A stretch of DNA of 53,882 nucleotides, taken from positions 1 to 53,882 of the forward strand of contig JAKQCX010000026.1 in NCBI GenBank assembly GCA_029558905.1. The letters are read 5' to 3'. A program made the position numbers and the translations under genes. Under the pieces are notes generated by a model. It worked only from the letters and a program-made list of their open reading frames with translations. It had not been told where the DNA came from and made no database searches. The DNA comes from Pseudomonadota bacterium. Lineage in GTDB: Bacteria; Pseudomonadota; Gammaproteobacteria; Burkholderiales; Thiobacillaceae. Each line of letters begins with the position of its first letter. Position 1 is the first letter of the stretch. This document shows positions 37,233 to 46,655 of this stretch, piece after piece.

Positions 37233-39272
37233 ATGACATCCGCCACCCTCGAACGCCGCGCCATCGACACCATCCGCTTCCTGGCGGTGGACATGATCCA
37301 GCAGGCCAACAGCGGCCACCCGGGTCTGCCCCTGGGGGCGGCACCCCTGGCCTTTGTGCTGTGGACCCGGTTCCTGAAGCACCATCCAGCCAATCCCCAC
37401 TGGTTCGATCGGGACCGTTTCGTGCTGTCGGCGGGGCACGGCTCCGCGCTGCTCTACAGCCTGCTGTATCTGACCGGCTATGACCTGTCCCTGGAAGACA
37501 TCCGCCAATTCCGCCAATGGGGCAGCAAGACGCCGGGGCACCCCGAGCGGGGCCATGTCCCGGGTGTGGAGACCACCACCGGCCCCCTGGGCCAGGGCCT
37601 GAGCAACGCGGTGGGCATGGCCATGGCCGAAGCCCAGCTGGCCGCACGCTACAACCGGGCGGGTCACAGGGTCGTAGACCATTACACCTATGCCCTGGTC
37701 AGCGATGGTGACCTGATGGAAGGCGTGGCCTCGGAGGCGGCCTCCCTGGCTGGACACCTGCGTCTGGGAAAGCTGATCTGCATCTACGACGACAACCGGG
37801 TCACCCTGGCGGCCGCCACCGACATCACCTTCACCGAGAACCGGGAGGCGCGTTTCAGGGCCTATGGCTGGCACGTGCAGACGGTGGCGGACGGCAACGA
37901 CACCGCCGAAATCACCCGTGCGATCCAACGCGCCCGGCGCACGAAAAATCGTCCTTCCCTGATCCAGGTGCGCACCCACATCGGCTATGGCTCACCCTTT
38001 CAGGACAGCTTCCAGGCCCATGGCGCGCCTCTCGGGCCCGACCGAGTGGAGGCGACCAAACGCCGGCTGGGCTGGCCGCTGACACCGCCCTTCCTGGTGC
38101 CGGATGATGTCCTGGCGCTGTTCCGACGGGCCCGTGCCCGCGGGCAACGCGCCGAGTCGGTCTGGCAGGGGCGTTGGCACGACTACGCCAGGGCGCATCC
38201 GGACCTGGCCGCCGAGCTTCAGCGTTCTTTCGACGCCAGCCTGCCAGCCGGCTGGGACGCCGACGTCCCCGTCTTCGGCGCCGATCACAAGGGCCTGGCG
38301 ACCCGGGCAGCTGCAGGCAAGGTGCTGTCGGCAATCGCGCCGAGACTGCCCGCCCTGTGCGGTGGCTCTGCCGATCTCGATCCATCCACGCACACCGGCG
38401 TGGCCGGCCTGGGCGTGTTCGCACCGAGTGGCAAGGCGGACCGGCAGGGGGCGGCGGACGAAGTATGGAGCTACGCCGGGCGCAACCTGCACTTCGGCGT
38501 ACGCGAGCACGCCATGGGCGCCATTGCCAACGGCATTGCAGCCCACGGTGGTTGCATCCCCTACACCGCGACGTTCATGGTGTTTTCCGATTACATGCGC
38601 CCGCCCATACGGCTTGCGGCCCTGATGGGCCTGCGGGTCATCCATGTGTTCACCCACGATTCCATCGCCGTGGGCGAGGATGGCCCAACCCATCAGCCGG
38701 TGGAACAGCTGGCCGGGCTGCGCGCCGTGCCCAACCTCAACGTCATCCGCCCCGCCGATGCCAATGAAACCGCAGTGGCCTGGCGCGTGGCCATCGAGAC
38801 CGCCGACCGGCCCACGGCCCTTATCCTGTCGCGACAGAATGTGCCGACCCTGGAGCGTGGCGCATATGCCAGCGCCGAGGGGCTGCGCCGCGGCGCCTAC
38901 GTACTGAAGGATTTTGCAGCGGGGCCCCGGCTCATCCTCATCGGCACGGGCGCCGAGGTGGATCTGTGTGTCCGGGCCGCGCAGGAATTGGCGGACGGGG
39001 GTGTGCCTGTGCGCGTCGTCTCCATGCCCTGCTGGGAGCTGTTCGCGGCCCAGGAACGAGGTTACCGCGACACCGTGCTGCCACCGGCCGTGACCGCACG
39101 GCTGGCGGTGGAAGCCGGCGTAGCGCAGGGGTGGGAACGCTGGGTGGGCGACGGCGGTGCCGTGATAGGCATCGAGCGCTACGGTGCCTCGGCCCCCGGC
39201 GACATACTGCTGCGCCAGCTTGGCTTCAGCGTGGACAACATCGTCGCACGCGCGCGCGCCTTGCTGCCATGA
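37233..39272 (+). CDS. tkt: Transketolase
   Basis: Thiamine-diphosphate enzyme that moves two-carbon units between sugars in the pentose phosphate or Calvin cycle. The 679-residue protein has [28 protein letters not shown] at the start, [31 protein letters not shown], the cofactor loop [18 protein letters not shown], and the central domain with [27 protein letters not shown]. It lies between prfB and lysS, which are commonly adjacent in proteobacteria. A TATAAA element 32 bases before the start may be a promoter, so tkt is probably a separate unit. Confidence 0.96.
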   Translation: MTSATLERRAIDTIRFLAVDMIQQANSGHPGLPLGAAPLAFVLWTRFLKHHPANPHWFDRDRFVLSAGHGSALLYSLLYLTGYDLSLEDIRQFRQWGSKTPGHPERGHVPGVETTTGPLGQGLSNAVGMAMAEAQLAARYNRAGHRVVDHYTYALVSDGDLMEGVASEAASLAGHLRLGKLICIYDDNRVTLAAATDITFTENREARFRAYGWHVQTVADGNDTAEITRAIQRARRTKNRPSLIQVRTHIGYGSPFQDSFQAHGAPLGPDRVEATKRRLGWPLTPPFLVPDDVLALFRRARARGQRAESVWQGRWHDYARAHPDLAAELQRSFDASLPAGWDADVPVFGADHKGLATRAAAGKVLSAIAPRLPALCGGSADLDPSTHTGVAGLGVFAPSGKADRQGAADEVWSYAGRNLHFGVREHAMGAIANGIAAHGGCIPYTATFMVFSDYMRPPIRLAALMGLRVIHVFTHDSIAVGEDGPTHQPVEQLAGLRAVPNLNVIRPADANETAVAWRVAIETADRPTALILSRQNVPTLERGAYASAEGLRRGAYVLKDFAAGPRLILIGTGAEVDLCVRAAQELADGGVPVRVVSMPCWELFAAQERGYRDTVLPPAVTARLAVEAGVAQGWERWVGDGGAVIGIERYGASAPGDILLRQLGFSVDNIVARARALLP

Positions 39273-39383
39273 CCACGCGCGCATGGCGCGCGGGACGCGG
39301 CAAGGAAAAAGCCGGAGGAACGGCCCTGGCCGGGTAAAATCCCGCCTCCCTGCGATTCCATCACCGCCATTTCTACCCGCGCC

Positions 39384-40889
39384 ATGCCCGAACCCACAGC
39401 CACCCCCGCCCAGGACGAAAACCAGATCATCGCCGAGCGCCGGGAAAAACTGGCCGCCCTGCGCCAGACCGGCGTGGCCTTCCCCAACGACTTCCGGCGC
39501 GAGCACTACGCCGCCGACCTGCATGCCACCCACGGTGTTAAGAGCAGGGAAGAACTCGAGGCCGCCGCCATACCAGTGGCGATGGCCGGGCGCATGGTGC
39601 TCAAGCGGGTCATGGGCAAGGCCAGCTTCGCCACCCTGCAGGACATGAGCGGTCGCCTGCAGATCTATGTATCCAATGACCTCACCGGTGTCGCCGCGCA
39701 TGACGACTTCAAGCATTGGGACCTGGGGGACATCCTGGGGGTGACCGGCACCCTGTTCAAGACTGGCAAGGGCGAGCTGACCCTCCACGCCACCCGCCTG
39801 CGGCTGCTCACCAAATCCCTGCGCCCCCTGCCGGAGAAGTACCACGGCCTCACCGACCAGGAGCAGAGATACCGCCAGCGCTACCTGGATCTGATCACCA
39901 ACGAGGTGGCCCGGGAGACCTTCATCAGGCGTTCCAGGATCGTGCAGAGCATGCGCGCCTTCATGACCGGCCACGGCTTCCTGGAGGTGGAAACCCCCAT
40001 GATGCAGCCCATCCCCGGAGGCGCCTCGGCACGACCCTTTGTCACCCACCACAACGCCCTGGACATGGATCTCTACCTGCGCATCGCCCCGGAGCTCTAT
40101 CTCAAGCGCCTGGTGGTGGGCGGGCTGGAAAAGGTCTTCGAGATCAACCGCAACTTCCGCAACGAGGGCATCTCCACCCGGCACAACCCGGAATTCACCA
40201 TGATGGAGTTCTATGAGGCCTACCGGGACTACACCTACCTCATGGACTTCGTGGAAGAGATGCTGCGCGACATCGCGCTGGAGGTGACCGGCCACGCAGT
40301 AGTGCCCTATCAGGGCCACAACATCGACCTGGCCCATCCCTTCGCGCGCCTCACCGCCCTGGAGGCCACGCGCCGGTACAACCCGGAGCTCCAGGATGCC
40401 CCCCTGGATGACATCGGTTTCCTGTGCGCCGAACTGGAGCGCCGCAGGATCGCCTACCGCCCCCAGGATGGCCTGGGTGGCCTGCAGCTCACCCTGTTCG
40501 AGGAAACCACCGAGCACCAGCTCATCCAGCCCACCTACATCGTCGACTACCCGCTGGAGACCTCGCCGCTGGCCCGGGCCAGCGACACCCGCCCCGGCAT
40601 CACCGAGCGCTTCGAGCTCTACATCGCCGGCCGGGAGGTGGCCAACGGCTTTTCCGAGCTCAACGATCCTGAAGACCAGGCCGCCCGCTTCCAGGCCCAG
40701 GTGGCCGCCAAGGAGGCCGGCGACGAAGAGGCCATGTACTACGACGCCGATTACATCCGCGCCCTGGAACACGGCCTGCCCCCCACCGGCGGCTGTGGCA
40801 TCGGCGTGGACCGCTTCGTCATGCTGCTCACCGATGCCGCCAGCATCCGTGACGTGATCCTCTTTCCCCAGTTGCGGCGGGAGGACTAG
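39384..40889 (+). CDS. lysS: Lysyl-tRNA synthetase (class II)
   Basis: 501-residue class II enzyme. N-terminal OB-fold anticodon domain ([30 protein letters not shown]), motif 2 ([29 protein letters not shown]) and motif 3 ([21 protein letters not shown]). The ATG at 39384 is the plausible start. TAAAAT lies about 45 bases before it. moxR follows with only two bases between, so the two may be in one message, although they are functionally unrelated. Confidence 0.98.
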   Translation: MPEPTATPAQDENQIIAERREKLAALRQTGVAFPNDFRREHYAADLHATHGVKSREELEAAAIPVAMAGRMVLKRVMGKASFATLQDMSGRLQIYVSNDLTGVAAHDDFKHWDLGDILGVTGTLFKTGKGELTLHATRLRLLTKSLRPLPEKYHGLTDQEQRYRQRYLDLITNEVARETFIRRSRIVQSMRAFMTGHGFLEVETPMMQPIPGGASARPFVTHHNALDMDLYLRIAPELYLKRLVVGGLEKVFEINRNFRNEGISTRHNPEFTMMEFYEAYRDYTYLMDFVEEMLRDIALEVTGHAVVPYQGHNIDLAHPFARLTALEATRRYNPELQDAPLDDIGFLCAELERRRIAYRPQDGLGGLQLTLFEETTEHQLIQPTYIVDYPLETSPLARASDTRPGITERFELYIAGREVANGFSELNDPEDQAARFQAQVAAKEAGDEEAMYYDADYIRALEHGLPPTGGCGIGVDRFVMLLTDAASIRDVILFPQLRRED

Positions 40890-40891
40890 AC

Positions 40892-41797
40892 ATGACGCGC
40901 CCGCTCTTCCATGAAGTGCTGGCGCAAATCGATGGCGTGGTCCTGGGCAAGGCCCGGCAGACCCGCCTGGCCCTGACCTGCCTGCTGGCCGGCGGCCACC
41001 TGCTCATCGAAGACCTGCCCGGCGTGGGCAAGACCACCCTGGCGCATGCCCTGGCCCACAGCCTGGGCCTGGAATTCAAACGTATCCAGTTCACCAGCGA
41101 CCTCCTGCCGGCGGACGTGCTGGGCTATTCGGTGTTCGACCGGGCCAAGGGAGGCTTCAGCTTCCATCCTGGACCCATATTCAGCCAGGTGGTGCTGGCC
41201 GACGAGATCAACCGCGCCACACCCAAGTCGCAAAGCGCCCTGCTGGAGGCCATGGAAGAGGGCCAGGTCACGCTGGAAGGCACCACCCGACCCCTGCCCT
41301 ACCCATTTTTCGTCATCGCCACGCAAAACCCCTTCAGCCAGACCGGCGTCTACCCCTTGCCGGAATCCCAGCTGGACCGCTTTCTCATGCGGCTCACCCT
41401 CGGCTATCCCGACAGCGCCGCGGAACGCGACCTGCTCAGTGGCCGTGTCCGCGCCGCCAAGACCTACACGCCGGCGGCCTCCCCCCAGGACCTGCTCGAA
41501 GCCCGGGAAGCCCTGGATCGGGTACACCTGTCCGCCCCCCTGCTGGATTATCTCCAGGCACTGGCCACACACAGTCGAGCCGGCCGCTTCGTGCACGGCC
41601 TCTCCCCCCGGGCCATGCTGGGCCTGGCCCGGGCAGCCCGTTCCTGGGCCTGGCTGGAGAGCCGGGACTTCGTCATCCCCGACGACGTCCAGGCCGTATT
41701 TTCAGCGGTGGCCGCCCACCGCCTCCTGGATGCCGAAGGCGGTCTGACCGGAGAACAATGCGCCACCGCCGTGCTGGAGGCCGTGGCCATTCCCTGA
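40892..41797 (+). CDS. MoxR family AAA+ ATPase
   Basis: 301-residue MoxR-type AAA+ ATPase, a chaperone-like partner of DUF58/VWA proteins in assembly or maturation of enzymes and envelope complexes. Walker A is DLPGVGKTTLA near 44, Walker B VVLADEINRATPKSQSALLEAMEE near 101, the MoxR 'TQNP' sensor (FVIATQNPFSQTGVYPLPESQLDRF) near 145, and the C-terminal lid with GLSPRAMLGLARAARSWAWL. The next gene in the cluster encodes a DUF58 protein, but a 618-base repeat-rich spacer separates them here. Confidence 0.94.
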   Translation: MTRPLFHEVLAQIDGVVLGKARQTRLALTCLLAGGHLLIEDLPGVGKTTLAHALAHSLGLEFKRIQFTSDLLPADVLGYSVFDRAKGGFSFHPGPIFSQVVLADEINRATPKSQSALLEAMEEGQVTLEGTTRPLPYPFFVIATQNPFSQTGVYPLPESQLDRFLMRLTLGYPDSAAERDLLSGRVRAAKTYTPAASPQDLLEAREALDRVHLSAPLLDYLQALATHSRAGRFVHGLSPRAMLGLARAARSWAWLESRDFVIPDDVQAVFSAVAAHRLLDAEGGLTGEQCATAVLEAVAIP

Positions 41798-42415
41798 AGG
41801 CACCCAGCGCTGTGGGATGGCGCCCCGGCCCCCCGGGCTCTAGCCATTCCGAAGACCCGCCACGCCATGACCCCGAACGCCTGTGCCATTCAGCGTGTGG
41901 CTCGTTCAGAACTAACATGTCACTCCCAACGCACGCGCCTCGCCGAGCGCATGTCGCTCCCAGCACACGCACCTTGCGAAGCGCATGTCATCCCGAACGC
42001 GCACCTTGTGAAGCGCATGTCATCCCGAACACGCACCTTGCGAAGCACATGTCATCCCGAACGCGCACATCGCCAGGAACATGTCATTCCGAACGCAGTG
42101 AGGAATCTTTGTGCAAGGCAACGACAGGGTTTCTCCCGTTGGTCGAAACGACACCCACCGCGCGCGACCGCAAGCCCGCACCACGTCGGCCCGAACGCAC
42201 ACGTCCAACACTTGCTTCGCCCCCAGCACACGCACCTTGCGAAGCGCATGTCATCCCGAACGCGTGCATCGCCAGGCACATGTCATTCCGAACGCGCACC
42301 TTGGTCATCCCGAATGCGCACATCGCCAGGAACATGTCATTCCGAACGCAGTGAGGAATCTTCGCGGACCATCATCTTCCAACACTCGAACCCCCTGATC
42401 ACACCCACCCGAATC
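41798..42415. repeat. Degenerate tandem repeats with roughly 32-base period between moxR and the DUF58 gene
   Basis: No gene. From about 41915 to 42370 the sequence is built from diverged units of about 32 bases centred on GCATGTCATCCCGAACGC and GCACCTTGCGAAG, with a variant CATCGCCAGGAACATGTCATTCCG. The phrase GTCATTCCGAACGCAGTGAGGAATCTT occurs at about 42084-42110 and again at 42335-42361, flanking a less regular 220-base middle. Units run head to tail without unique spacers of constant length, so it is not a CRISPR array. Apparent open frames through it on both strands are by-products of the repeat. It interrupts what is normally a tight moxR-DUF58 operon. Confidence 0.75.
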
Positions 42416-43420
42416 ATGCCGCGCAAACCGGATTCGAGCCTCTCCTTCCTGCCCCTGCGCAGTCCTCTGCTGCGACGCATCTTCCGGCTGCCGGCAGCGG
42501 AACCCCTGCCCTTCATCCTGGGTGCGCGGCGCATCTACATTCTGCCCACCCGTCAGGGCCTGGTCTTCGGCCTCTTGCTGCTGGGCATGTTGCTCGGTTC
42601 CATGAACTATGGCCTGTCCATGGGGTTTCTCTTCACCTTCTTGCTGGCGGGCATGTTGCTGTCCACACTCTTCAGCACCTGGCGCGGCCTGCTGGGGCTG
42701 CGCCTGACCGGTATCGAGGCCGAATCCGGTTTCATGGGGGAGTCGGTGGGCTTCGTCTTTCAGCTTGAGGGCGTCGGGGCACAACCCGGCCCAGGGCTTT
42801 TTCTGGAAAGCGCGGGTCAGCGGGTGCCCGTGCAAGTGCGGCGGCCCGGGTTTGCCCTGGCCCCTCTGCGCCTGCCGGCCCGACAGCGGGGTCGACAGGC
42901 CCTGGGACCCTGCCGCCTGTTCAGCGAGGCCCCGCTGGGCCTGTTCCGGGCCTGGTGTGTCCTCGCACCCGCCGTCACGGTCCTGGTCTGGCCCAAACCC
43001 GTGCCCAGGGGGCGGCCCCTGCCCGCCAGCGGCATGGGAGTTGAGGAAGCGGCCGTGGGCCGGCAGCGCGGCACGGAGGATTTCGACGGTCTGACGGCCT
43101 ACCAGCCCGGCGAAAGCCCCGCGCGCCTGGCCTGGAAACACCTGGGCCGTCTGCCCGAACCCCTGGTGAAGACCTTCGTCTCCCCGCACAGCGACGCGCT
43201 CTGGCTGGACTGGTCCCGCCTGGCGGGCATGGAGACGGAACAGCGCCTGGCGCAGCTGGCCCGCTGGGTGTTGCGTGCGGATCAGGCCGGGCTCAGCTAT
43301 GGCCTGATCCTGCCGGCCAGCCGCATACCGCCCGCCAGCGGCCCGGGGCAACGTCTGCGTTGCCTCAATGCGCTGGCCCTGCACGGCTTGCCGGACCCGG
43401 AGAGTCATGCGGCCGTCTGA
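42416..43420 (+). CDS. DUF58 domain protein
   Basis: 334-residue membrane protein of the DUF58 family, usual partner of MoxR ATPases. Two close membrane helices occupy about 45-85 (GLVFGLLLLGMLLGSMNYGLSMGFLFTFLLAGML), then a soluble region with the DUF58 signature (GTEDFDGLTAYQPGESPARLAWKHLGR) near 220. The ATG at 42416 (MPRKPDSSLS) is taken because the open frame upstream runs through tandem repeats. The stop overlaps the start of the transglutaminase gene by 14 bases, so the two are coupled. Confidence 0.88.
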   Translation: MPRKPDSSLSFLPLRSPLLRRIFRLPAAEPLPFILGARRIYILPTRQGLVFGLLLLGMLLGSMNYGLSMGFLFTFLLAGMLLSTLFSTWRGLLGLRLTGIEAESGFMGESVGFVFQLEGVGAQPGPGLFLESAGQRVPVQVRRPGFALAPLRLPARQRGRQALGPCRLFSEAPLGLFRAWCVLAPAVTVLVWPKPVPRGRPLPASGMGVEEAAVGRQRGTEDFDGLTAYQPGESPARLAWKHLGRLPEPLVKTFVSPHSDALWLDWSRLAGMETEQRLAQLARWVLRADQAGLSYGLILPASRIPPASGPGQRLRCLNALALHGLPDPESHAAV

Positions 43421-45413
43421 AGTCTGGCGCAGCCGCGGCCCCCACGCGCTTTGGCTGCTGCCACCCCTGCTGGCCTTGCTGCCCCATCTGGATCATGTGC
43501 CCTTGTGGCTGGGCCTGGTCTGCCTGGGCGTGTGGTTCTGGCGCCTGGCCCTTGAACTGGGCAACCAGGCGCTGCCGCCCCGATCCATGCGAGCCCTGCT
43601 GGCCCTGGCCGGGCTGGCAGCGGTGTTCTGGCAATACGGGAGCATTGTCGGCCAGCAGGCCGGAGTGCCCCTGTTCCTGCTGCTGCTGTTCATAAAACTG
43701 CTGGAAAGCCGCGGTCTGGCAGAAAAACGGCTGCTGCTCATCCTCACCCAGTTCGCGGCCATGAGCTATTTCCTCATGGGTCAATCCATCCTGGTGAGCG
43801 CCTATCTCCTGCTGGTGTCCGTGCTGGGCGTCGCCGTCATGCTGCACCTGCAGGCCGAAGGCAGACAGCCCCTGCTCCGGACCCTGACCCACAGCTCCAG
43901 GCTATTCGCCGTCGGCCTGCCCCTGGCGCTCCTGCTTTTCCTGCTCTTTCCCCGTCTGGACCGCCCCCTGTGGGGCCTGCCCACCGATACCACCAGTGCG
44001 GCCACGGGTCTGTCGGAGAACATGGCGCCGGGCGATATCGCCCGACTCATCCAATCCGGAGAAACCGCCTTTCGCGCCCAGTTCACAGGTCCCCGTCCGG
44101 ACCCCAACGGACTGTACTGGCGCGGCATCGTCCTGAGCGGTTTCGACGGCCGGGTCTGGCACGCCCTGCCTCCCCAGCCGGCCTCACGGGACACCCTGCA
44201 GGCCCAAGGCACGGCCTGGCGGCTCAGTCTCACGCTGGAGCCCCATCAGCGCCGTTGGCTGTTCACACCCGGTCTGCCCGAGCCCCTGCCCCAGGGAACC
44301 CGCCTGGCCCAGGGCTTTCAGTGGCTGGCCAACGAGCCGGTACGCCAGCGTCAGCGCTGGTTCTTCCAGGTCTATCCCGCCTATCACCACGCCAGCGGAC
44401 CCGGCGACCTGCAACGGGAGCTGATCCTGCCGGAGGGCTTCAATCCCCGGGCCCGGGAGCTGGCTCAGGGCTGGCGCCAGCGGAATGCTGCCCCCCAGAT
44501 CCTGGTCGACCAGGCCCTGGCCCTGTTCCGCAAGGACTTCATCTATACCCTGCGGCCCCCTGCGCTGGGGGTCCACAGCGTGGACGACTTTCTGTTCGGT
44601 ACCCGGCGTGGCTTTTGCGAGCATTACGCCGGTGGTTTCGTCTTTCTCATGCGTGCCGCCGGCGTGCCCGCGCGGGTGGTGACCGGCTATCTGGGTGGCG
44701 AGGTCAACCCTCTGGATGGCCACCTGCTGGTGCGCCAGTCCGACGCCCATGCCTGGGCCGAGGTCTGGCTGGGCCCGGAGACGGGCTGGGTCCGGGTGGA
44801 CCCCACCGCAGCCATCTCTCCGGCCCGGGTGGAACAGGGCATCGGCGCGGCCCTGCCGGCTACGGAGCTGCCCGCCGCCCTCACCCGCCTGTCCGTGCCC
44901 CTGCTGCAGGGCCTGCGTCACACCTGGGAGATGCTCAACAACCGCTGGGACCAATGGGTACTGGGTTATGGCCAGGCTCAACAGCTGCAGTTGCTGGCCC
45001 GCCTCTCCCCGCGGCTGGCCAGCACCCGCTGGCTGGCCCAGGCCGCCATCCTCGCCGGTCTGCTGGGCCTTGCCCTGCTGGCCGGATTCTTCTGGCGGAC
45101 AAGACCAAAGGAAACGCCTGACGCTGCCGCCCGTGCCTGGCTCAAGCTGCAGCAAAGGCTCGGCCGCATCGGCCTGGCACCCTTGCCCGCGGAGCCCCCG
45201 CTAGGCTATTGCGCGCGTGTGGCGCGGTTGCGCCCCGACCTGGCGGACCCGATGCGGCGCATCACCCGCCTGTACCTGGACACGCGCTATGGCAACCAGG
45301 CCCATGAACTGCGCAGTCTGGCGCGGCTGGTGGCCCGCTTCAGGCCCAGGCGGCATCGAGAATCGCCCGGAAACACCAACGGCAAGGCCCATCCCCAAGC
45401 CGGCGCGCGCTGA
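43407..45413 (+). CDS. tgpA: TgpA-type transglutaminase-like membrane protein
   Basis: 668-residue integral membrane protein. Five to six N-terminal membrane helices (about 15-185), a periplasmic domain with the papain-like transglutaminase core (GVHSVDDFLFGTRRGFCEHYAGGFVFLMRAAGVPARVVTGYLGG, Cys-His-Asp with H in SDAHAWAEVWLG and D in VRVDPTAA), another membrane helix near 555-575 and a helical cytosolic tail. Related proteins (DUF3488/TgpA) are envelope enzymes coded beside moxR and DUF58 genes. The ATG at 43407 lies just before the DUF58 stop. A catalytic role is inferred from the conserved triad. Confidence 0.93.
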   Translation: MRPSEVWRSRGPHALWLLPPLLALLPHLDHVPLWLGLVCLGVWFWRLALELGNQALPPRSMRALLALAGLAAVFWQYGSIVGQQAGVPLFLLLLFIKLLESRGLAEKRLLLILTQFAAMSYFLMGQSILVSAYLLLVSVLGVAVMLHLQAEGRQPLLRTLTHSSRLFAVGLPLALLLFLLFPRLDRPLWGLPTDTTSAATGLSENMAPGDIARLIQSGETAFRAQFTGPRPDPNGLYWRGIVLSGFDGRVWHALPPQPASRDTLQAQGTAWRLSLTLEPHQRRWLFTPGLPEPLPQGTRLAQGFQWLANEPVRQRQRWFFQVYPAYHHASGPGDLQRELILPEGFNPRARELAQGWRQRNAAPQILVDQALALFRKDFIYTLRPPALGVHSVDDFLFGTRRGFCEHYAGGFVFLMRAAGVPARVVTGYLGGEVNPLDGHLLVRQSDAHAWAEVWLGPETGWVRVDPTAAISPARVEQGIGAALPATELPAALTRLSVPLLQGLRHTWEMLNNRWDQWVLGYGQAQQLQLLARLSPRLASTRWLAQAAILAGLLGLALLAGFFWRTRPKETPDAAARAWLKLQQRLGRIGLAPLPAEPPLGYCARVARLRPDLADPMRRITRLYLDTRYGNQAHELRSLARLVARFRPRRHRESPGNTNGKAHPQAGAR

Positions 45414-45437
45414 CCGAACCGTACGGCAAAGACATCC

Positions 45438-45447
45438 GCAAGCTTGC
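45438..45447. promoter_or_regulatory. Candidate operator: palindrome GCAAGCTTGC
   Basis: A perfect ten-base palindrome lies 33-42 bases before the first CARF gene. The same ten bases recur at 47902-47911 upstream of cas10. In both cases a CTGA follows four or five bases later. Possible binding site for a shared regulator. Not tested. Confidence 0.35.
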
Positions 45448-45479
45448 AAAGGCTGATCGCTCGTCCTGTTTGCCCGACA

Positions 45480-46613
45480 ATGTCGCACATGCAGATCCCT
45501 CCCCGCCGCATCCTCCTGGCCGTCACCGGGCTGACTCCCCAAGTGGTCACGGAAACCCTCCATGCCCTGGCCTGCCGCGTGGACGATGCCTGGATCCCCA
45601 CGGAAATCCACCTCATCACCACCGCCACCGGCGCGGAGAATGCACGCCTCAATCTGCTGGTCGGCCAAGCCTGGTTCCACCGCCTGCTGGCCGACTACCA
45701 CCTGCCGGACATCGCCTTCCCGGTGGAGAACATCCACATCCTGCGTGATGCCCGGGGCATGCCGCTGGACGACATCCGCAGCCCGGAGCAGAACACCCTG
45801 GCGGCGGACTTCATCACTGAAACCGTGCGTCGACTGACTGAACAACCGGATACCGAACTGCACGTCTCCATCGCCGGCGGGCGCAAGACCATGGGCTATT
45901 ACCTGGGCTATGCCCTGTCCCTCTATGGCCGACCGCAGGACCGCCTGTCCCACGTGCTGGTGTCCGAACCCTTCGAGACCAACCGGGAGTTTTACTACCC
46001 CACACCCTACGACCACCCGATCCATGTCAAGCGTGGCGACAAGGAAGTAACCGTCGATGCGCGCATTGCCCGGGTGGAACTGGCGGATATTCCGTTCGTG
46101 AGACTGCGGGAGGGGTTGCCCGAACGTTTACGCCGGGGGCAGGCGGGTTATTCTCAAGTGGTGGCCATTGCCAACAGGGGCCAGGAACCCCCTCGTCTAC
46201 TGTTGAACGTGCTGCAACGGCGCGTCTGGGTGGACGATGAACCCCTGAGCCTGGGTGCTACCGAGTTTGTCTTCCTGCTCTGGCTGGCGGAACGCGCGCA
46301 GCGCGATGAAGCCGCGACGGACTGGAGCACGCCGGACATGGCAGCGGAATTTCTCGCCGTCGCGGCACGCGTACTCAACACCTTGAGTTCGGATTACGAG
46401 CGTATCGAAAATGCCCTGGATTGGCGCAAATCCGCCTCGATCAAAATCGCAAAATACTTCGAGCCGCACAAATCCCGCGTCAATACGGCCATCACCGGTG
46501 TTCTTGGAAAGACAGCTGCTACGCGCTATGCGATCACGCGTATTCGGAAGAACCAGACCACACAGTTTTTCCTGCCTTTGGTGCCAGATCAGATTGAAAT
46601 CGTGAACAAGTAA
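45480..46613 (+). CDS. CRISPR-associated CARF / ring-nuclease-like protein (NE0113 family) with winged-helix-like C-terminus
   Basis: About 377 residues, matching the Cas_NE0113 (TIGR02584) family, often annotated as a 'Csm6' ring nuclease. N-terminal CARF-like Rossmann fold: RRILLAVTGLTPQVVTETLHAL (9-30), HLITTATGAENARLNLL, and the ligand-loop HVSIAGGRKTMGYYLGYALSLYG (about 126-148). Such domains bind cyclic oligoadenylates made by Cas10 and some degrade them. From about 247 the chain looks like an OmpR-type winged helix (RVWVDDEPLSLGATEFVFLLWLAERA ... VNTAITGVLGK ... YAITRIRKNQTTQFFLP), which suggests DNA binding. No HEPN RxxxxH motif is evident. ATG at 45480 or 45489 are both possible. The following CARF gene starts 42 bases later. 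Confidence 0.8.
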   Translation: MSHMQIPPRRILLAVTGLTPQVVTETLHALACRVDDAWIPTEIHLITTATGAENARLNLLVGQAWFHRLLADYHLPDIAFPVENIHILRDARGMPLDDIRSPEQNTLAADFITETVRRLTEQPDTELHVSIAGGRKTMGYYLGYALSLYGRPQDRLSHVLVSEPFETNREFYYPTPYDHPIHVKRGDKEVTVDARIARVELADIPFVRLREGLPERLRRGQAGYSQVVAIANRGQEPPRLLLNVLQRRVWVDDEPLSLGATEFVFLLWLAERAQRDEAATDWSTPDMAAEFLAVAARVLNTLSSDYERIENALDWRKSASIKIAKYFEPHKSRVNTAITGVLGKTAATRYAITRIRKNQTTQFFLPLVPDQIEIVNK

Positions 46614-46655
46614 AGCGGGGCTTATCCGCTTCGCACTGGAACTGGAGACGCAAAC

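Noticed and set aside
37992..40772. 926-codon minus-strand frame over tkt and lysS
   Set aside because: Antisense shadow spanning two clear genes on the other strand.
41867..42400. Open frames on both strands through the repeat spacer, and a possible CRISPR array
   Set aside because: Units are diverged head-to-tail copies of about 32 bases without unique spacers of constant length. The frames come from the repeat, not from coding selection.
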